A program made the position numbers and the translations under genes. Shown here one piece after another: positions 1-12,152 of a stretch of 64,000 nt of DNA. The stretch's first letter is position 1; every line of letters starts with the position of its first letter. The notes beneath the pieces are model-generated. The model was not told the origin of the DNA and did not search any database. It worked only from the letters and a program-made list of their open reading frames with translations. The stretch is from the NCBI GenBank assembly GCA_019916065.1, contig CM034238.1, positions 41,193,677-41,257,676 of the forward strand. Direction: 5' to 3'. This stretch comes from Vitellaria paradoxa (Eukaryota; Streptophyta; Magnoliopsida; Ericales; Sapotaceae).

Positions 1-197
1 ACACTCCATTATTAACCTTGATAAACTTGTATTTAAAACTGTCATCTAATTTTTTTATATTTTTCTTAGGTCGTAGCACTTTACTCATGCTAATTATAAA
101 AGATATTTTTTAAAATATGAGTAAATATATTTTTTGTAAAAATATTTCTACATTAAAATAAATAAAACAATTTAATAGTCGTAGATTTAGAATTTGT

Positions 198-300
198 AAA
201 GGTTTTTCTCTTTTAAGGCTAATCATATAAATTCTAAGTTCGAAATTTCATGGATGTTTTTTTCTTTCAAAATCACGCATACAAATTGTAAAGTTTTTAA
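198..300. repeat. dispersed repeat, inverted relative to about 33890-33985
   Basis: The stretch beginning AAAGGTTTTTCTCTTTTAAGG at 198 matches the reverse complement of about 33890-33985; the first 21 bases are identical and the rest is diverged. It lies just outside the Copia 5' LTR. It is a fragment of a dispersed repeat of unknown class. Positions 1-197 hold nothing I recognise. Confidence 0.5.
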
Positions 301-343
301 ATGTGACAAATCCATTCAAAATTTTGAGTTAAATTTGGAAAGT

Positions 344-1112
344 TGGGATGTTTCCTGAAGCAATTTGAATAGAAGATATGGATATTTTCAAATTAAAGAT
401 GAAATTAAGATACATCAAATTCAAGTTTTCAAAAGACTGCACATGTCCAATTCAAGTCAAAATACTACATAATTACAATTAGATTTGGACTAGGAATCAG
501 AATTCAAGGCATGAAAAAAAAAATAATGTACCTCATAGGCAGGGCGCAAGGAGCCCGTAGTTGCACCCAAGGCCCGTTGGGAGATTGTTGGGAGCACACA
601 TGTTCGTCTTCTTATTTATCAAATTTCTGATTTGGTCTGCAGGCTGATGGATGGATGCTCAAGAGTTCGACCTTTTGGCGTAAGATGCTTGAGGGTTCAA
701 CCTATGCGATTTTTGAACATAATTGTTTCCTATTTTGCCAGTTTAGGGCAGCATTTTGTACCTTTATAAATTTGTACCCAGACTTACTAAAAAATATGGA
801 ACGGGGACATATTATAGAGACCTTGAGAATATTTATTCTTAGTGAGCTTAAGTGTCTTTCTCTAGATCTTTACTCTTTTCTTCTTGACTTTCTGTGTAAG
901 GCAAAAAGCCCACTTGTAGGGTTTGTCAAGTAAATCAAGCAAGATTTACAAAAGAATTTGTGCGAGTGAGTCGTAGTAAATTCAAGTAGGGTTTTGTAAC
1001 CTGTTCATAGTGGGATTTGCAATTGTGGTTTTTCTCCCTAAAAGAGGGTTTCCTTGTTATTTCTGGTGTTTTATTTTTACTTTGTGGGTGATTGTTTGGT
1101 TCATAAATTTCA
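344..1112 (+). repeat. 5' LTR of the Copia element
   Basis: It begins TGGGATGTTTCCT and ends in TTCA, matching 8551-9313 along its whole length. It contains a pyrimidine-rich stretch and a TATA-like region before the transcribed part. The sequence just after 1112 is ATTGGTCTGTAAAAG and does not contain the usual tRNA-Met primer site, so the primer is either another tRNA or the site has decayed. Confidence 0.85.
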
Positions 1113-1169
1113 ATTGGTCTGTAAAAGAGTAAGTCACTCTACGTTTTTGAGTGAGATCAAATCTAAACA

Positions 1170-3097
1170 ATGGATTCACCACGTAAAGGAGGTTTAAGCA
1201 CTAGACCCCTATCATTTGATGGCACAAATTACTCTTATTGGAAGGTATGGATGCAAGCTCATCGTTTGTCTATGAATTATAAAGTCTGAACTTCTGTGGT
1301 TCAAGGATGGGAAGAACTAACGTATGAAGTTGACGGACGTATTGAGATAAAGCCTATTTTGACATAGACAAAAGCTGAACAAGAAAGCTCAGAATGGAAT
1401 TTTAAGGCCTTAAGTGCTATATTCGCTACTATCTGTCCTAATGAATTTTATCGAATTTCAAGTTGTACAAGTGCTCGAAAAGCCTGGCTAATTCTATAAA
1501 ACACACATGAAGAAAACGTGCAAGTCAAGACCTGCAAGCTTCAAAAACTCACTTCTGAATTTGAAGGTCTTAGAATGAACAAAGATGAAAGATTTGACGA
1601 TTTTTATGTTCGACTGAGCCATGTTGTAAATTCCTGCCACAATCTTGGAGAGCCCATCCCTAAATACGAAATGGTTCGTAAAATTTTGCGTTCTCTTCCT
1701 AGTTTATTTGATTCTAAAGTTACAGTTATTAAGGAAGTCAGGGATATAAATTTCATGAAAATAGAGGATCTGGTGGGATCACTTCAAACATAAGAGTCAA
1801 ATATGCTTAAACCCCGAAACGCTACAAAGGGTGTTGCTCTTAGGATTGTTGAGGAGGAATATGAAAAGGAAGTATCTGATAAAGAATTGGTTCTTATAGC
1901 AAAGAAAATTTTGAGATATGTGAAGAAAGAGAAAAAAACCATGTTCAACAAAAACAATAAGAAGAAGTCCAAGTCCAAAGCTAAAGATAAGAAAATTAAG
2001 AAGGTTGACAAATAGGAAGAAAGGAAGAATAAGATACAATGCTATGAATGGCATGGCTATGGTCACTTTGCTCAAGACTAATAAAGCAAAAATCAATCAA
2101 AGCGATGAATGCTACACTTGATGATGACTTTGACTTAGGCGAATCCTCTACATTAACTTTTTCTGATAATGAAGGTAATTTTATTGCCTTTATGGCTTCT
2201 CATACTTCTGTTGTAGGAACACCTTCTGGATCACAAAGCGATAATGAGATATCAAACCATGAGGATGATGATTCTGAGGATGAATTCTACAATGATCTTC
2301 GAGCAACATATAATGCACTTTTTGCAGAACACTGTGATCTAAAGAAACAAAGATAAGCATAACATTCTAGAAACTATAAACTTAGAATTGAAAGAGATGC
2401 CTTGAAAAGTGAGAAAGAAAAACTTTCAAGTAAGTTGTTTTCTTTTGAATTTGATAAAATTTCTTAGTCGTAAAGTGCAGAAAAATTCACAGAGAAGTTA
2501 GAGGAAAAGAATAAGAAGCTTGAAAAAATGGAAAAGATTATTGGAAGTTTGCATGCAAATATTAATAAGTCGGAAGAAAAAATAAATAATGATGAGAAGA
2601 TAATGGAGAAGATGAAATTTAGTTCCAACAAGATAGAAGAAATTTGGAGCAAAATAAGATCACATGGAGACAAATCTGGATTAGGATATTTTGGTGAGAA
2701 GAGTACAATTGCATCATTATCAACCTCTCCAAAAGCTCCAAAGTCTTGCCCACAATTAGCTACAAAGAGTGCTCCTAAGCTTGCTACTGCTCCAAAATCT
2801 TTTTCAAAACTTGCTGCACCATCAAGGAGAAGTTATCAAAAGATTAAATGTTATTAATATCCTCCTCCTATGGTGAAAGGTAAATACTTTGCTAAACCCC
2901 AACCCTTTATACCTGTATGTTGCCATTGCTGTATCAAAGGTCATATTTGCCCCAATTGTCACAAACTCTATGGACTTCTTTTGAACTATATGAAAAACCT
3001 TTCAAAAAATCCTAATCCTAGAGTTCCTGTGACAAATAGGTTTCAAGTCATTTCTATTTTTTCTGAAAATACTTTTGAAAACTCATGTCATTTTTAA
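1170..3097 (+). pseudogene. Copia gag polyprotein remnant
   Basis: ATG at 1170 opens a UBN2/DUF4219-like gag: the first residues MDSPRKGGLSTRPLSFDGTN are typical, followed by the W-K-x-W-M motif. A stop falls near 1288, then the same frame continues through 1518-1793 and 1803-2015. A first CCHC knuckle at about 2040-2080 is ruined (second Cys is Trp, last Cys lost). Acidic and coiled segments follow at 2048-2356 and 2528-2857, in another frame. A second knuckle at 2918-2959 keeps the C-x2-C-x4-H-x4-C spacing. Gag would form the virus-like particle and bind element RNA. Several stops and at least one frameshift rule out a working product. Confidence 0.8.
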
Positions 3098-3198
3098 AAC
3101 CCAAATAATCTAAACTTTCAAAGAAAAAGAATTCAAACAAAAATCAAAGAGGTGAGAAAATCCTTGTCAAGCCTTCTTTTTAAAAAACTAAGACTATA

Positions 3199-6100
3199 TG
3201 GATCAAAAAATCAGACTTAAATTGTTTTGTATCACAAACAGCTCTGAAAGCTTTAAATTCTAACATATAGTATCTTAACAGTAGATGTTCAAATCATATT
3301 AGTAGAAATAAGTCTTTGTTTTCAAAACTTGAATTCTATCAGGGCGGTATGGTGACATTTGGTGATGGAAGCACATCACAGGTTAAAGGTAAATGTGAAA
3401 TTAAGTCTTCTGTTTTCAAATGTCTAAAAAATGTTTTATACGTAGAAGGACTTAAGGCAAACCTTATCAGTATTAGTCAATTGTGTGATGCCAACCACGT
3501 TGTCCAATTTTCAAAAAATGAGTGTAATATCTTTAATAAAAAGGGACAATTAGTCTTGCATGGTATTCGCACTTCTGGCAATTGCTATGGGGTAGCAAAT
3601 TTTGAAGGTTTTATTTGTAATGCTGCCACCCTAGATGAGACAGATTTGTGGCACCAAAGACTTAGCCACTTGAACTATAAATATTTACACAAATTGTCCA
3701 AGTCTGATCTCATCAAGGGTATACCTAAACTTGAAAAACCTAAAAATAGTGTGTGTAGTTAATGTCAACTAGGTAAAAAAGTTAGGAATGCCAATAAAAG
3801 ACAAAATTTATTAGAACCTCGGAACCTCTTAAACTTGTTCACATAGATTTAATGGAACTCACACGCACTAAAAGTTTTGGTGGTAGGCAATATATTTTTG
3901 TTTTCGTCAATGGATTTACTAAATTTGCATGAGTTAATTTTTTGTGTGAAAAATCTGATACCTTTGAAGCCTTTAAGTCATTGTGTTTCAGGTTATAACA
4001 AGAAAAGTAGCATACTATTGGATGTATCACAAGAATCAGAACTGACTATGGAAAAGAGTTTGAGAATCAAAAGTATGCTGACTCTTGTAACGAAAATAGA
4101 ATTAAGCACAAGTTTTTAGTGTGAAAGACTCCTTAGCAGAATGGAGTTGTGGAAAGAAGTAAATAGAGTCTTACAAGATATGGCACATTTAATGTTGCAT
4201 GGAAAGCAACTTCTTAAGAAGTTTTGGACCAAACTTGTAATCACTGTATGTTACATTGCAAATAGGGTGTATCTTTGTCTTGGTACTTCAAAAACACCCT
4301 ATGAGATATGGAATGGTAAAAAGCCCAATGTTAAGTATTTTTGAGTTTTTGGGAGTAAATGCTTCATTCTCAAGGATAAAGAAAATCTTAGTAAATTTGA
4401 CTCGCGAAGCCATAAAGGAATCTTCTTGGGCTACTCTATTTCTAGTCATGCATTTTATGTTTATGACCTGAAAACTTCTGTAGTGATAGAATCCATTAAT
4501 GTTATTGTTGATGACAACTCTAACTCTTCTTTTTTTCAACAGCTAGAAGAAGATGATGAACTTATGGAAGAGACTGAAGAAATAGCTGAAAAAGTTTAAG
4601 AAGAGGAAACTGGAGCTGGAAAAGATGAAAACCATGATCTTGTTGATACAATTAAGCAGTTGGAGCCTTTATATAGAGTAAAGTTAAACCGCCTAGCTAG
4701 TCAAGTCATTGGAGAGGTAACTGATAAACTAAAAGCACGTAGACAATTGAGGAATGAGATAACTTATGTGTGTTATGTTTTATCAGTTGAACCTAAAAAT
4801 GTAAAAGAAGCCTTACTTGGTGATAATTGGGTGAATACAATGCATGAAGAGCTAAATTAATTTGTTAGGAATGATGTGTGGACCTTAGTGCTTAGACTTA
4901 CTCACATTAATGTTATTGGAACTAAATGGATATTTAAAAACAAAAGTAATGAGTTCGGTGATGTCATTAGAAATAAAGCAAGGCTTGTTGCTTAAGGCTA
5001 CAATCAAGTGGAGGGTGTTGACTTTGATGAAACTTTTACGCCAGTCGCTCGTCTTGAATCCATTAGATTACTTTTAGCCATTGCATGCTACTTGAAATTT
5101 AAACTTTATCAAATGGATGTCAAGAGTACGTTTTTAAATGGAATTCTTCATGAAGAGACCTATGTAGAGCAACCTAAAAGATTTGAGGATCCTAAATTCC
5201 CCTAACTATCTGTATAAACTGAAAAAGGCTCTTTATGTGTTAAAACAAGTACCACATGCTTGGCGTGAAAGACTTACTGCCTTTTTACTTGAGTCTGGTG
5301 TTGTTCGTGGGAGTGTGGACAAAGCTTTGTTTATTCGCATTGATTCTAGGCACATTCTAATTGCTCAGATTTGTTGATATTGTGTTTGGATCTATATGTG
5401 AAAAATAAACTGTTGAATTTGGAAAATTGATGTCTACTTAGTTTGAAATAGGCATGATGGGAGAATTAAACTATTTTCTACGTCTTCATGTCAAATAGGA
5501 GGATGATAGAATTTTTATTTCCCAATCCAAATATGCTAGAGACTTGGTGACAAGTTTGGTCTTTTTAATACAAAACATGCTAGAACTCCTATGAGCACAA
5601 ACACTAAACTTCACAAGGATCCCTGTGATAAAAGCGTTCAAACCATGTACAGGAATATGATAGGAAGTCTTTTATACCTTATATCTAGTAGACTTGACAT
5701 TGCATTTAGTATTGGTGTGTGTAGTAGATATCAGTCTAATCCTAAAGAATCACACTTGCATGTTGTTAAAAGAATCATAAAATATGTCAGTAGCACACTA
5801 AATTTTGAGATTTGGTTCACTTGTGATACTAATCCTAATCTTGTGGGATACTTTGACGCCGATTGGATAGGTAGTGTAGATGATTGTGGGAGTACTTCAA
5901 GTGTTTGTTTTTATGTTGGTAACAATTTAGTCTGATGGTATAATAAGAAGCGAAATTCTACATTTTTGTCCATTGTAGAGGCTGAATATATTGTTGCTGG
6001 GAGTTGTTGCTCCTAACTCCTATGGATGAAGAAATACTTGCTGACTATGTGTTTGAATAGAGCATCATTACATTATATTGTGCTAATCTTAGTGCTATTA

Positions 6101-6306
6101 GCATTTCTAGGAATCCTATCATGCATTCTCGTGCTAAATATATATATATTAGGTATCATTTCATTAGAGAGTTGGTTAAGGAGAATGTAATAACCCTGGA
6201 GCATGTGCAAACTGAGAATCAGCTAGTTGACCTATTCATCAAACCCTTAGATGCCCTTTACTTTGAATCTCTTAGGAAGTCTTTGGGTATTTGTGTGCAT
6301 AATTGA
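3199..6306 (+). pseudogene. Copia pol remnant: protease, integrase, RT, RNase H
   Basis: Domains in order: protease remnant at 3268-3310, where the family's W-x-L-D-S-G has become stop-Y-L-N-S-R, so the catalytic Asp is lost; pre-integrase H-x-H and C-x2-C zinc site at 3640-3770; integrase core with an R-T-D-Y-G-x-E-F segment near 4036; integrase tail with T-P-Y-E-I-W at about 4290; RVT_2 reverse transcriptase from about 4780, with stops near 4858 and 4994; the YVDD box at 5371-5380 has lost a codon and its frame; RNase H at 5591-6306 with the D-A-D-W and A-E-Y segments split by frameshifts. The unit ends at a TGA at about 6304. Normally this polyprotein makes and integrates cDNA; this copy cannot. 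Confidence 0.85.
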
Positions 6307-6552
6307 TTTTTTATTTAAATCCACGAAAGATAGGAGTTCATTATTTGTTTGAAAATATTCTATGACTTCTATCTCTTTATATGTACATTAAATCATTCAG
6401 TCTAATAAATTGCAGTGAATAACTATTTCATACTTCCCTGTTAATTGAAAAATGAGTGTTTTGGTGAATTTTACCATAATTTTGATGTGCTTCTCTAAAC
6501 ACTTGACTGATTTTGCATATAACTTTTCTTTTTTAGATTTTAAAATATTGTT

Positions 6553-6624
6553 TGATGTGTTTAAAAAATGTTGAGGAGCCTTCAAGAATCTGATGTGTTT
6601 AAAAAATGTTGAGGAGCCTTCAGT
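6553..6624 (+). repeat. 38-bp tandem duplication in Copia 3' interior
   Basis: A segment starting TGATGTGTTTAAAAAATG at 6553 recurs at 6591, with almost no change. It sits in noncoding sequence between pol and the third ORF (6307-7320), which otherwise holds nothing I can name. Confidence 0.8.
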
Positions 6625-7319
6625 GAGAAACCCTTTAATGGCTTGTTGATTGTTAAGGGAAAAGTTACCTACCCATAAGCGTGTGAAAGTTGCCAAGGCT
6701 TAGAAAGAGATATGCTATATTTAAAGAGAAAAAAAAAAGAGAAGAAACTTAACTCTCAATTCATTTGGTGCATTAAATATAATATCTTGATCTAATTGTG
6801 GGGGTGTTTATATATTTGATTAGTCATAATTTCACACGTGCACAAGCATTTTCTTTCAATTTTTTGGCTTAAATCATCTTATGACGCAAACTTGGAAATT
6901 ACCTGGAGAGATGAATTTTTATTCATTTAAGTTTATTACGCTTGAGTGATAGATTTACATATATTGACATAGATGAATTAAAATTCTTTAACTCATTCTA
7001 ATGAATTTTTCTATTTTTCTTGGATATTAAATATTTTTTCAATATTGAACATAAAAACTAACCCATATAGTTTTTCCCGAGAGCATCGCACAGAGGGCAC
7101 TGGGAGCACGAGGGTGTGACCTTAGCTATATATTACCCCCGGTTAGTATTGCTTGCGCTGTCCTGTTTCTCGAACTCGCGACTATCTGACTTCCTTGCCT
7201 CCTTCAGTCAATGTGCATGCATTTTAGGTAAGTCTTTGTCACTTTTTATTCATATTTTTGTTCTTAGATTCTAGTTTATTGCATCCTAGGCTATATTTGC
7301 ATACTTCTAGCAAAATGTT

Positions 7320-8401
7320 TGAAAGACAAGAAGTCGAACTAGTTCTTCATCCACATTTGGAAATCATTTTTTGAACCAAAATGATTTTAGAAGTTTGCTC
7401 AGTTGGGTTGGGAATCTATTACCACTATTTTTTGCTTCTGTGCATTTCAAGTTTGTTCAATAATTTTATGCCAATTTTTATGAAACTGGCTTTAAAAATA
7501 CTGTTTTCAAAACTTCTGTCAACCGTGTCCCTATTATTGTTACCCCTGACATCATTTCATCCATGCTTGGTATTGAGCATCCCAGTCCTGAAAAGAGATC
7601 CACTCTCCTTTATCCCACACAAGATGAAACTTTCCCATCAAAAGAAGAGTTATCAAACATTTTTAATGTTGTCACTGGCTCTCCACCTTGGAGAGGAGAG
7701 ACCTATGTTCATGGTCATCTCAAGACAGATTATCGCATGCTTAATCTATTTGTTTCTGCGACCATTAACCCCACTTCACATTACTCTAATGTCACCTTGA
7801 GGCATGGTCGTGTTATTTATGCTATTCTCTTAAGTCTCAAGTTTGATTTTGCACTCTTTATATTTCATCTCATGTTCACTGCCCAACAATTAAGATGCAC
7901 CAAAGATTCTCTACCTTTTGGTCTCCTTGTCACTAAGATCATTCAGGCTAATCAAATTGAATTACCATCCTCCGGCCTACCACACAGCCTTCACCTATCA
8001 CACGACTCACTGCTAGGAAATCTGTAAGTTGAGCTGTTGATGAGACCCTCAATGAGCCTAATGAAGCTGAGTTTAGTTGTAGCACTCATCTATACACTAT
8101 GAATTCTATGTCTTTTTCTTTGCTTCAATATAAGGGGTAGGTTGAGAATATCCGGCAGATTAGACAGTGATTAATGGGCGCCTGGACACTATTGATGCAA
8201 GCATCAAGGCGCTGACAGAGTTATGTATCACCTAGTTTCAATTTTTTTACTGACAGATCGACAATTGGGGTGCCATCCAGGATGAACTACCATAAGATGA
8301 TGATGATGACGACACTGGATTTGGTGGTGGCTCTTTTGGAAGTGGTAATGGTGCTAGTGGTAGTAGTGGTGGATTTGATGATGGCAGTGGCTGCTTTTGA
8401 C
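7320..8401 (+). pseudogene. third, env-like ORF of the Copia element (putative plant transposon protein family)
   Basis: The best continuous frame is 7563-8027, but homology starts earlier at a broken F-Y-A-N segment near 7450. Conserved features include N-P-T-S-H-Y-S-N-V-T-L and S-L-P-F-G-L-L-V-T. The same spacing of motifs is seen in the ORF at 61831-63183, so the two are probably homologues. After a frameshift, a coiled segment at about 8170-8230 and a tail of six Asp followed by Gly/Ser-rich sequence (8296-8401) finish the reading. SIRE-type elements carry such an extra ORF after pol; its role is unknown. At least one frameshift and several stops make it a pseudogene. Confidence 0.6.
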
Positions 8402-8479
8402 TTCTTTTGGCTTGTTATGATATTGGACTTATTTTGTGTTTCATTCCCTTTGATTTTTAAGCACTTGTCAAATCCATAT

Positions 8480-8493
8480 AAAAAAAGGGGAGT
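8480..8493 (+). other. probable polypurine tract
   Basis: An A-rich run followed by GGGGAG, 60-70 bases upstream of the apparent 3' LTR start. A polypurine tract normally abuts the LTR, so either the LTR begins earlier than I can align or the intervening bases are a later insertion. Confidence 0.4.
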
Positions 8494-8550
8494 GATTTAC
8501 GTTTAAGTGTAATCATGACTTTGTGTTTATGTGTAATCCATATGAAAAAC

Positions 8551-9313
8551 TGGGATGTTTCCTAAAGTAATTTGAATAGATGATATGGATATTTCCAAAT
8601 TAAAGATGGAATTAAGATACATCCAATTCAAGTTTCCAAAAGATTGCACATGTCCAATTCAAGTCAAAATACTGTGTAATTACAATCAGATTTGGACTAG
8701 TAGTTAGAATTCGAGGCACAGAAAAAAAAGTGTGCCTCACAGGTAGGACGCAGGGAGCACGCAGTTGCGCCCAAGGCCTACTAGAAAACTGCTAGGAGCA
8801 TGGTTTGTCCCTTTGTTTATCAAATTCTAATATGGTCTGCAGGCTGATGGATGGGGTGCTCGAGGGTTCGACCTCTTGGCGCAAGATACTCGAGGATCGA
8901 CCTATGTGATTTCTGAACGTAATTGTTTCTTATTTTGTTAGTTTATGGCAACATTTTGCACCTCTATAAATATGTACCCAGTCTAAATGAAAAATATGGA
9001 ACGGGGACATATTATAGAGACCTAAAAAGAGTTTATTATTCGTGAGCTTAAATGTCTTTCTCTCGATTTTTATTCTTTTCTTCTTGACTTTCTGTGTGAG
9101 GTAGAAAGTCCACTTGTAAGGTTTGTCAAGTGAGTCGAGTGAGATTTGCAAAAGAATTTTGCGAGTGAGTCGTAGTAAATCCAACTGGGATCTTGTAACC
9201 CGTTGATAGTGGGATTGCAATTAAGGTTTTTCTCCCTGAGAGAGGGTTTCCTCATTATTTCTGGTGTTCTTATTTTTTGCCTTGTAGGTGATTGTTTGGT
9301 TCATAAATTTTCA
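8551..9313 (+). repeat. 3' LTR of the Copia element
   Basis: It starts TGGGATGTTTCCT and ends TTCATAAATTTTCA, collinear with 344-1112 but with many substitutions and short indels. The 9314-9590 stretch after it holds no recognisable feature. Confidence 0.85.
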
Positions 9314-9787
9314 CAAATTTACTATCATCTGTCACACAAAATGGGTTAGATATTCTAAATTTCACCATATTTCAAGGGTAAAGATCGTATACAAATCAAA
9401 ACTGTCAACTTAAATTCCGTCTAATTATACTTTCTAAGAAGTTGAACTTTCTAAATTAAAGCATCATAATTTGTGTATTCTTTTATGGTGCCTATCAAAA
9501 ATATATTAATTAGAAAGAGAGAGCACAAAACATATGTAGTAACTGTTAGTGGCTAAAGTTTTGAAAAAAAAAAGTTAAAACAACAGGAAAAAGAGAATTT
9601 ATATATATAATAATCCCATGTCTTAGTTGTAATTAATCCTTCCATTACTGCACTTATGTTTTATTTTTTTATTTTTTTTCTACGAATAGAAGATTTAAAT
9701 AATAAAAAACCACGTGCCGCATGGTCTAGGTTGGGCTTTTTGGCATTTTCCTAGATTGACTTGATTTAAAATTGGTACTTAATTTAA

Positions 9788-10060
9788 GGTTGAGTTTGGA
9801 AAAAAAAAATTAATTTCTTTTAGCTGACTATTACTTACCTACTAAAAAATTAGTTTTTTTTTTTTTTTGGGTGTTTGGAAAGGGAAAAAATCAATTTTTT
9901 AGTGACTAGTTTTTTAACTTTTTGTTAATTTAACATTTTTGCCATTTAAGATTTAAAAGAAATTTAAAATATAAAAGAATAAATTTGGTACATCTAAAAA
10001 AAAACTAAAAAGTTAATAGCTAGTATCTCAACTACTTCGTTTTTGTTGCCAAAGGGAGCC
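9788..10060. mobile_element. Tourist-like (PIF/Harbinger) MITE
   Basis: A 273-base segment is present here but absent at the matching place in the second lectin-kinase copy (about 25735). Its ends form imperfect inverted repeats: GGTTGAGTTTGG at the left and GGCTCCCTTTGG on the other strand at the right. TAA flanks both sides (9785-9787 and 10061-10063), the three-base target duplication expected of PIF/Harbinger. The interior is A/T-rich without an ORF. Confidence 0.6.
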
Positions 10061-10124
10061 TAAAACTCTCTTAAGATTATATGTATCTCAAATCACCAAA
10101 TTAACTATATTGATCTATTGAAGA

Positions 10125-11620
10125 GATCATCCCCATTTTCCTTTATCTGATCACTATCCCCCTTGCATCTCCTTCAACTTTCTCTTTCAACTTCAACAAT
10201 TTCAGTTCAGATGATGATAGGATTATTAGAATTTTTTGAATTTTTAGCATACATTAATTAATTTTTATTTTATCAAAAACGGGTTAAAACCAAGTTAAAG
10301 ATAAGAGTGCACATGATAAGATCCATTTTATTATGATTTATATTATTGGGCTTATATACACCTAATAAGGATAATGAGGCTTGACGATTAGTGTGAACTA
10401 GTTGTTGATCCCACTATGACTTTTTATTGGAGCGTCTTGTGGGGCTAGAGTTTACACTTTATATATTGATTAGGTCCCCTCTCTTTATAATATACAGACA
10501 GTTGTTCCCATTGATTACCGTCATATTGATTGTGATAGAAAGAAAGGCCAAGCCTAAATATTTTTAATCTTTCAGAGTTGAAGATGGAATAATCACAATC
10601 TAATATACTTTCGTATATTTTATTTTTATATAATTAATATTTCAATTTTTACAGACAATTGCATAAATTTATTTCCAACAAAGATAACATACGAGAGCTC
10701 TTATGCAGCAAATAATGTTGTCGAACTCACTGTATACACTTCACAATTAGTTGGCCAAGCCACCTAGAGTGAGCCCATGCAGCTTTAGGACAAGGCCTCG
10801 GGAAATCTCGTAGACTTCACCACCCACTTCTCCTTCATCATTGAATCCCAGAATAGAACAAGTTATGTTGATGGGTTAGCAACAGCTTATGGTGATGGGT
10901 TGGCTTTCTTCCTCGCCCCTGCCAGTTCACGTATTCCTGACGGAGCGCAAGGCTGAACCATTGGCCTCACCAACGGAAACCAGGAATTGAACTCCCGGAC
11001 CGTCCATTTGTCGCAGTGGAGTTTCGATATTTATCACAACGACTGGGACTCGTAGCATGATCACGTAGGTATTGATATCAACTCAATGAGATCTGTTAAT
11101 AATATTACTTGGAGTAGCATATTCTGGATGGGAGGCAAAATGATGATTGGGTCAACTACAATTCTAGTACAAAAAATCTAGGTGCTTTGTTTCACGGGTT
11201 TTATTAATAATGACGCAATAGTCCAACAAGTTCTTTATTATACAGTTGATTTGAGATTACTTGCTAGAATTGATTACTTTCGGCTTCTTAGCTTCAACGG
11301 GAGATGAATACGCGAAGCAGCGCATTCTGTGGTGGAATTTCAATTCAACTCTTCAAATTAAAAGGATAACAAAATGGCGGATAGCGTTTAATTAGTTCGA
11401 CTCTGGGTGAAATAGTTGGAATTGTTTTGCTTGTGTGGGTTTCTTTTGCCTTCTGGAAGTGGAGGTTTGGTCGAGCTCTAAAAGCGGAGAAAGATGGGAA
11501 AATAGACGAGGCACTGGTGTAGGGGAAAATAGACCAGACACTAATCTTCCTTTTGAAAGTGTAAGAATTGAGCGAAATCAAGACAACACTGACTCATGGA
11601 GCTAAGACCCAGCATGGGAT
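10125..11620 (+). pseudogene. L-type lectin receptor-like kinase pseudogene, copy 1 (no kinase domain)
   Basis: It is collinear with 25795-26760 from the promoter (about 9590) onward. The signal-peptide region starts at 10125 but the ATG seen in copy 2 is lost. A 457-base insertion splits the exon at 10224-10680. Beyond it comes a legume-lectin domain with recognisable F-T-T-H-F-S-F-I-I, G-D-G-L-A-F-F-L-A-P and D-I-Y-H-N-D-W-D segments, then a transmembrane-like stretch near 11380-11450. Sequence similarity stops near 11600, before the kinase. Several stops and frameshifts occur. Intact relatives are plasma-membrane kinases with an extracellular lectin domain. The gene end coincides with the flank of the MULE, which may have removed the rest. 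Confidence 0.8.
10224..10680. mobile_element. solo LTR inserted in lectin-kinase copy 1
   Basis: This 457-base block is absent from copy 2. It begins TATTAGAATTTT and ends TTTCCAACA, close to the TGTTAGAA...TTCCAACA ends of many Copia LTRs. Flanking five-mers are AGGAT (10219-10223) and AAGAT (10681-10685), a one-mismatch target duplication. The interior has a TATA-like stretch and no ORF. Confidence 0.55.
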
Positions 11621-11637
11621 TCTTCATGTTTCAAAGT

Positions 11638-11747
11638 TGCATATAATGCTCCCATATCAGGAGTTAGGTGTGTGTGTTCCATATAACCTTAGTCCGTAGA
11701 TTAATTTTTGAGTTGGTTTGTTGACTTTGGTCTTCGTAAAAAAAATG
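11638..11747 (+). repeat. left flanking direct repeat of the MULE block
   Basis: TTGCATATAATG (11638-11649) is followed by about 98 bases, from CTCCCATATCAGG to GTTGACTTTGGTCTTC and a short A run. The same 98-base segment occurs at 20898-21000, where TTGCATATAATG comes after it (21001-21012). The 12-mers lie outside both copies, as a target duplication would. Confidence 0.7.
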
Positions 11748-11760
11748 AAAAATTGTATCC

Positions 11761-11842
11761 AAGTCATACTTTGTAATCTTTTAAGGCTATTAGTCATACC
11801 AAAAAAAAAGTATTACTTTTAAGTCACATTAATGTAGAAAGT
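11761..11842 (+). repeat. left terminal inverted repeat of the MULE
   Basis: It starts AAGTCATACTTTGTAATC and includes CTTTTAAGG and AGTCATACC blocks. It aligns with the reverse complement of 20679-20758 over about 80 bases with short gaps, at about 70 percent identity by eye. Confidence 0.65.
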
Positions 11843-12152
11843 TTTGTATTTAAGTCACACTTTTGAGTGGGTCCCACGAGTTTGTTTTAAATATAATTTA
11901 TAATATGACTTAAATGCCATTTTTTTCTATAATTAACTGAGATGAAGTTGCCGGGAATTATGGAACCGGGAATCACATTTTTAGTTTTTGTTTCATTCCT
12001 TATAAATTGCGTGAACAAGCATATAGTGAGATAAAAGTCTGTTCAAGGATTATATACGAAGGCATACATACGGATTACGCGAGTTTGAACAAGCATACGG
12101 ATCTGGATTACGCATTTGGGTGAGTTTGTGCTATGAATGATTCCGGTCAGTC

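Larger units (their letters stand above)
344..9313 (+). mobile_element. degenerate Ty1/Copia LTR retrotransposon, SIRE/Maximus-like
   Basis: Two direct repeats of about 765 bases (344-1112 and 8551-9313) bound an interior holding gag, then protease, integrase, reverse transcriptase and RNase H in the Copia order, then a third env-like ORF of about 1 kb before the 3' LTR. Integrase before reverse transcriptase defines Copia. The extra ORF after pol and the long interior fit the SIRE/Maximus lineage; that lineage call is inference. Stops and frameshifts occur in every domain and key catalytic residues are lost, so the copy is dead. The LTRs differ at many sites, which points to an old insertion. 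I could not find a convincing target-site duplication. Confidence 0.9.

Noticed and set aside
8270..8506. 78-codon ORF starting MPSRMNYHKM
   Set aside because: Another frame over the same DNA gives an Asp-rich and Gly/Ser-rich tail in line with the third ORF; this frame is the shadow.
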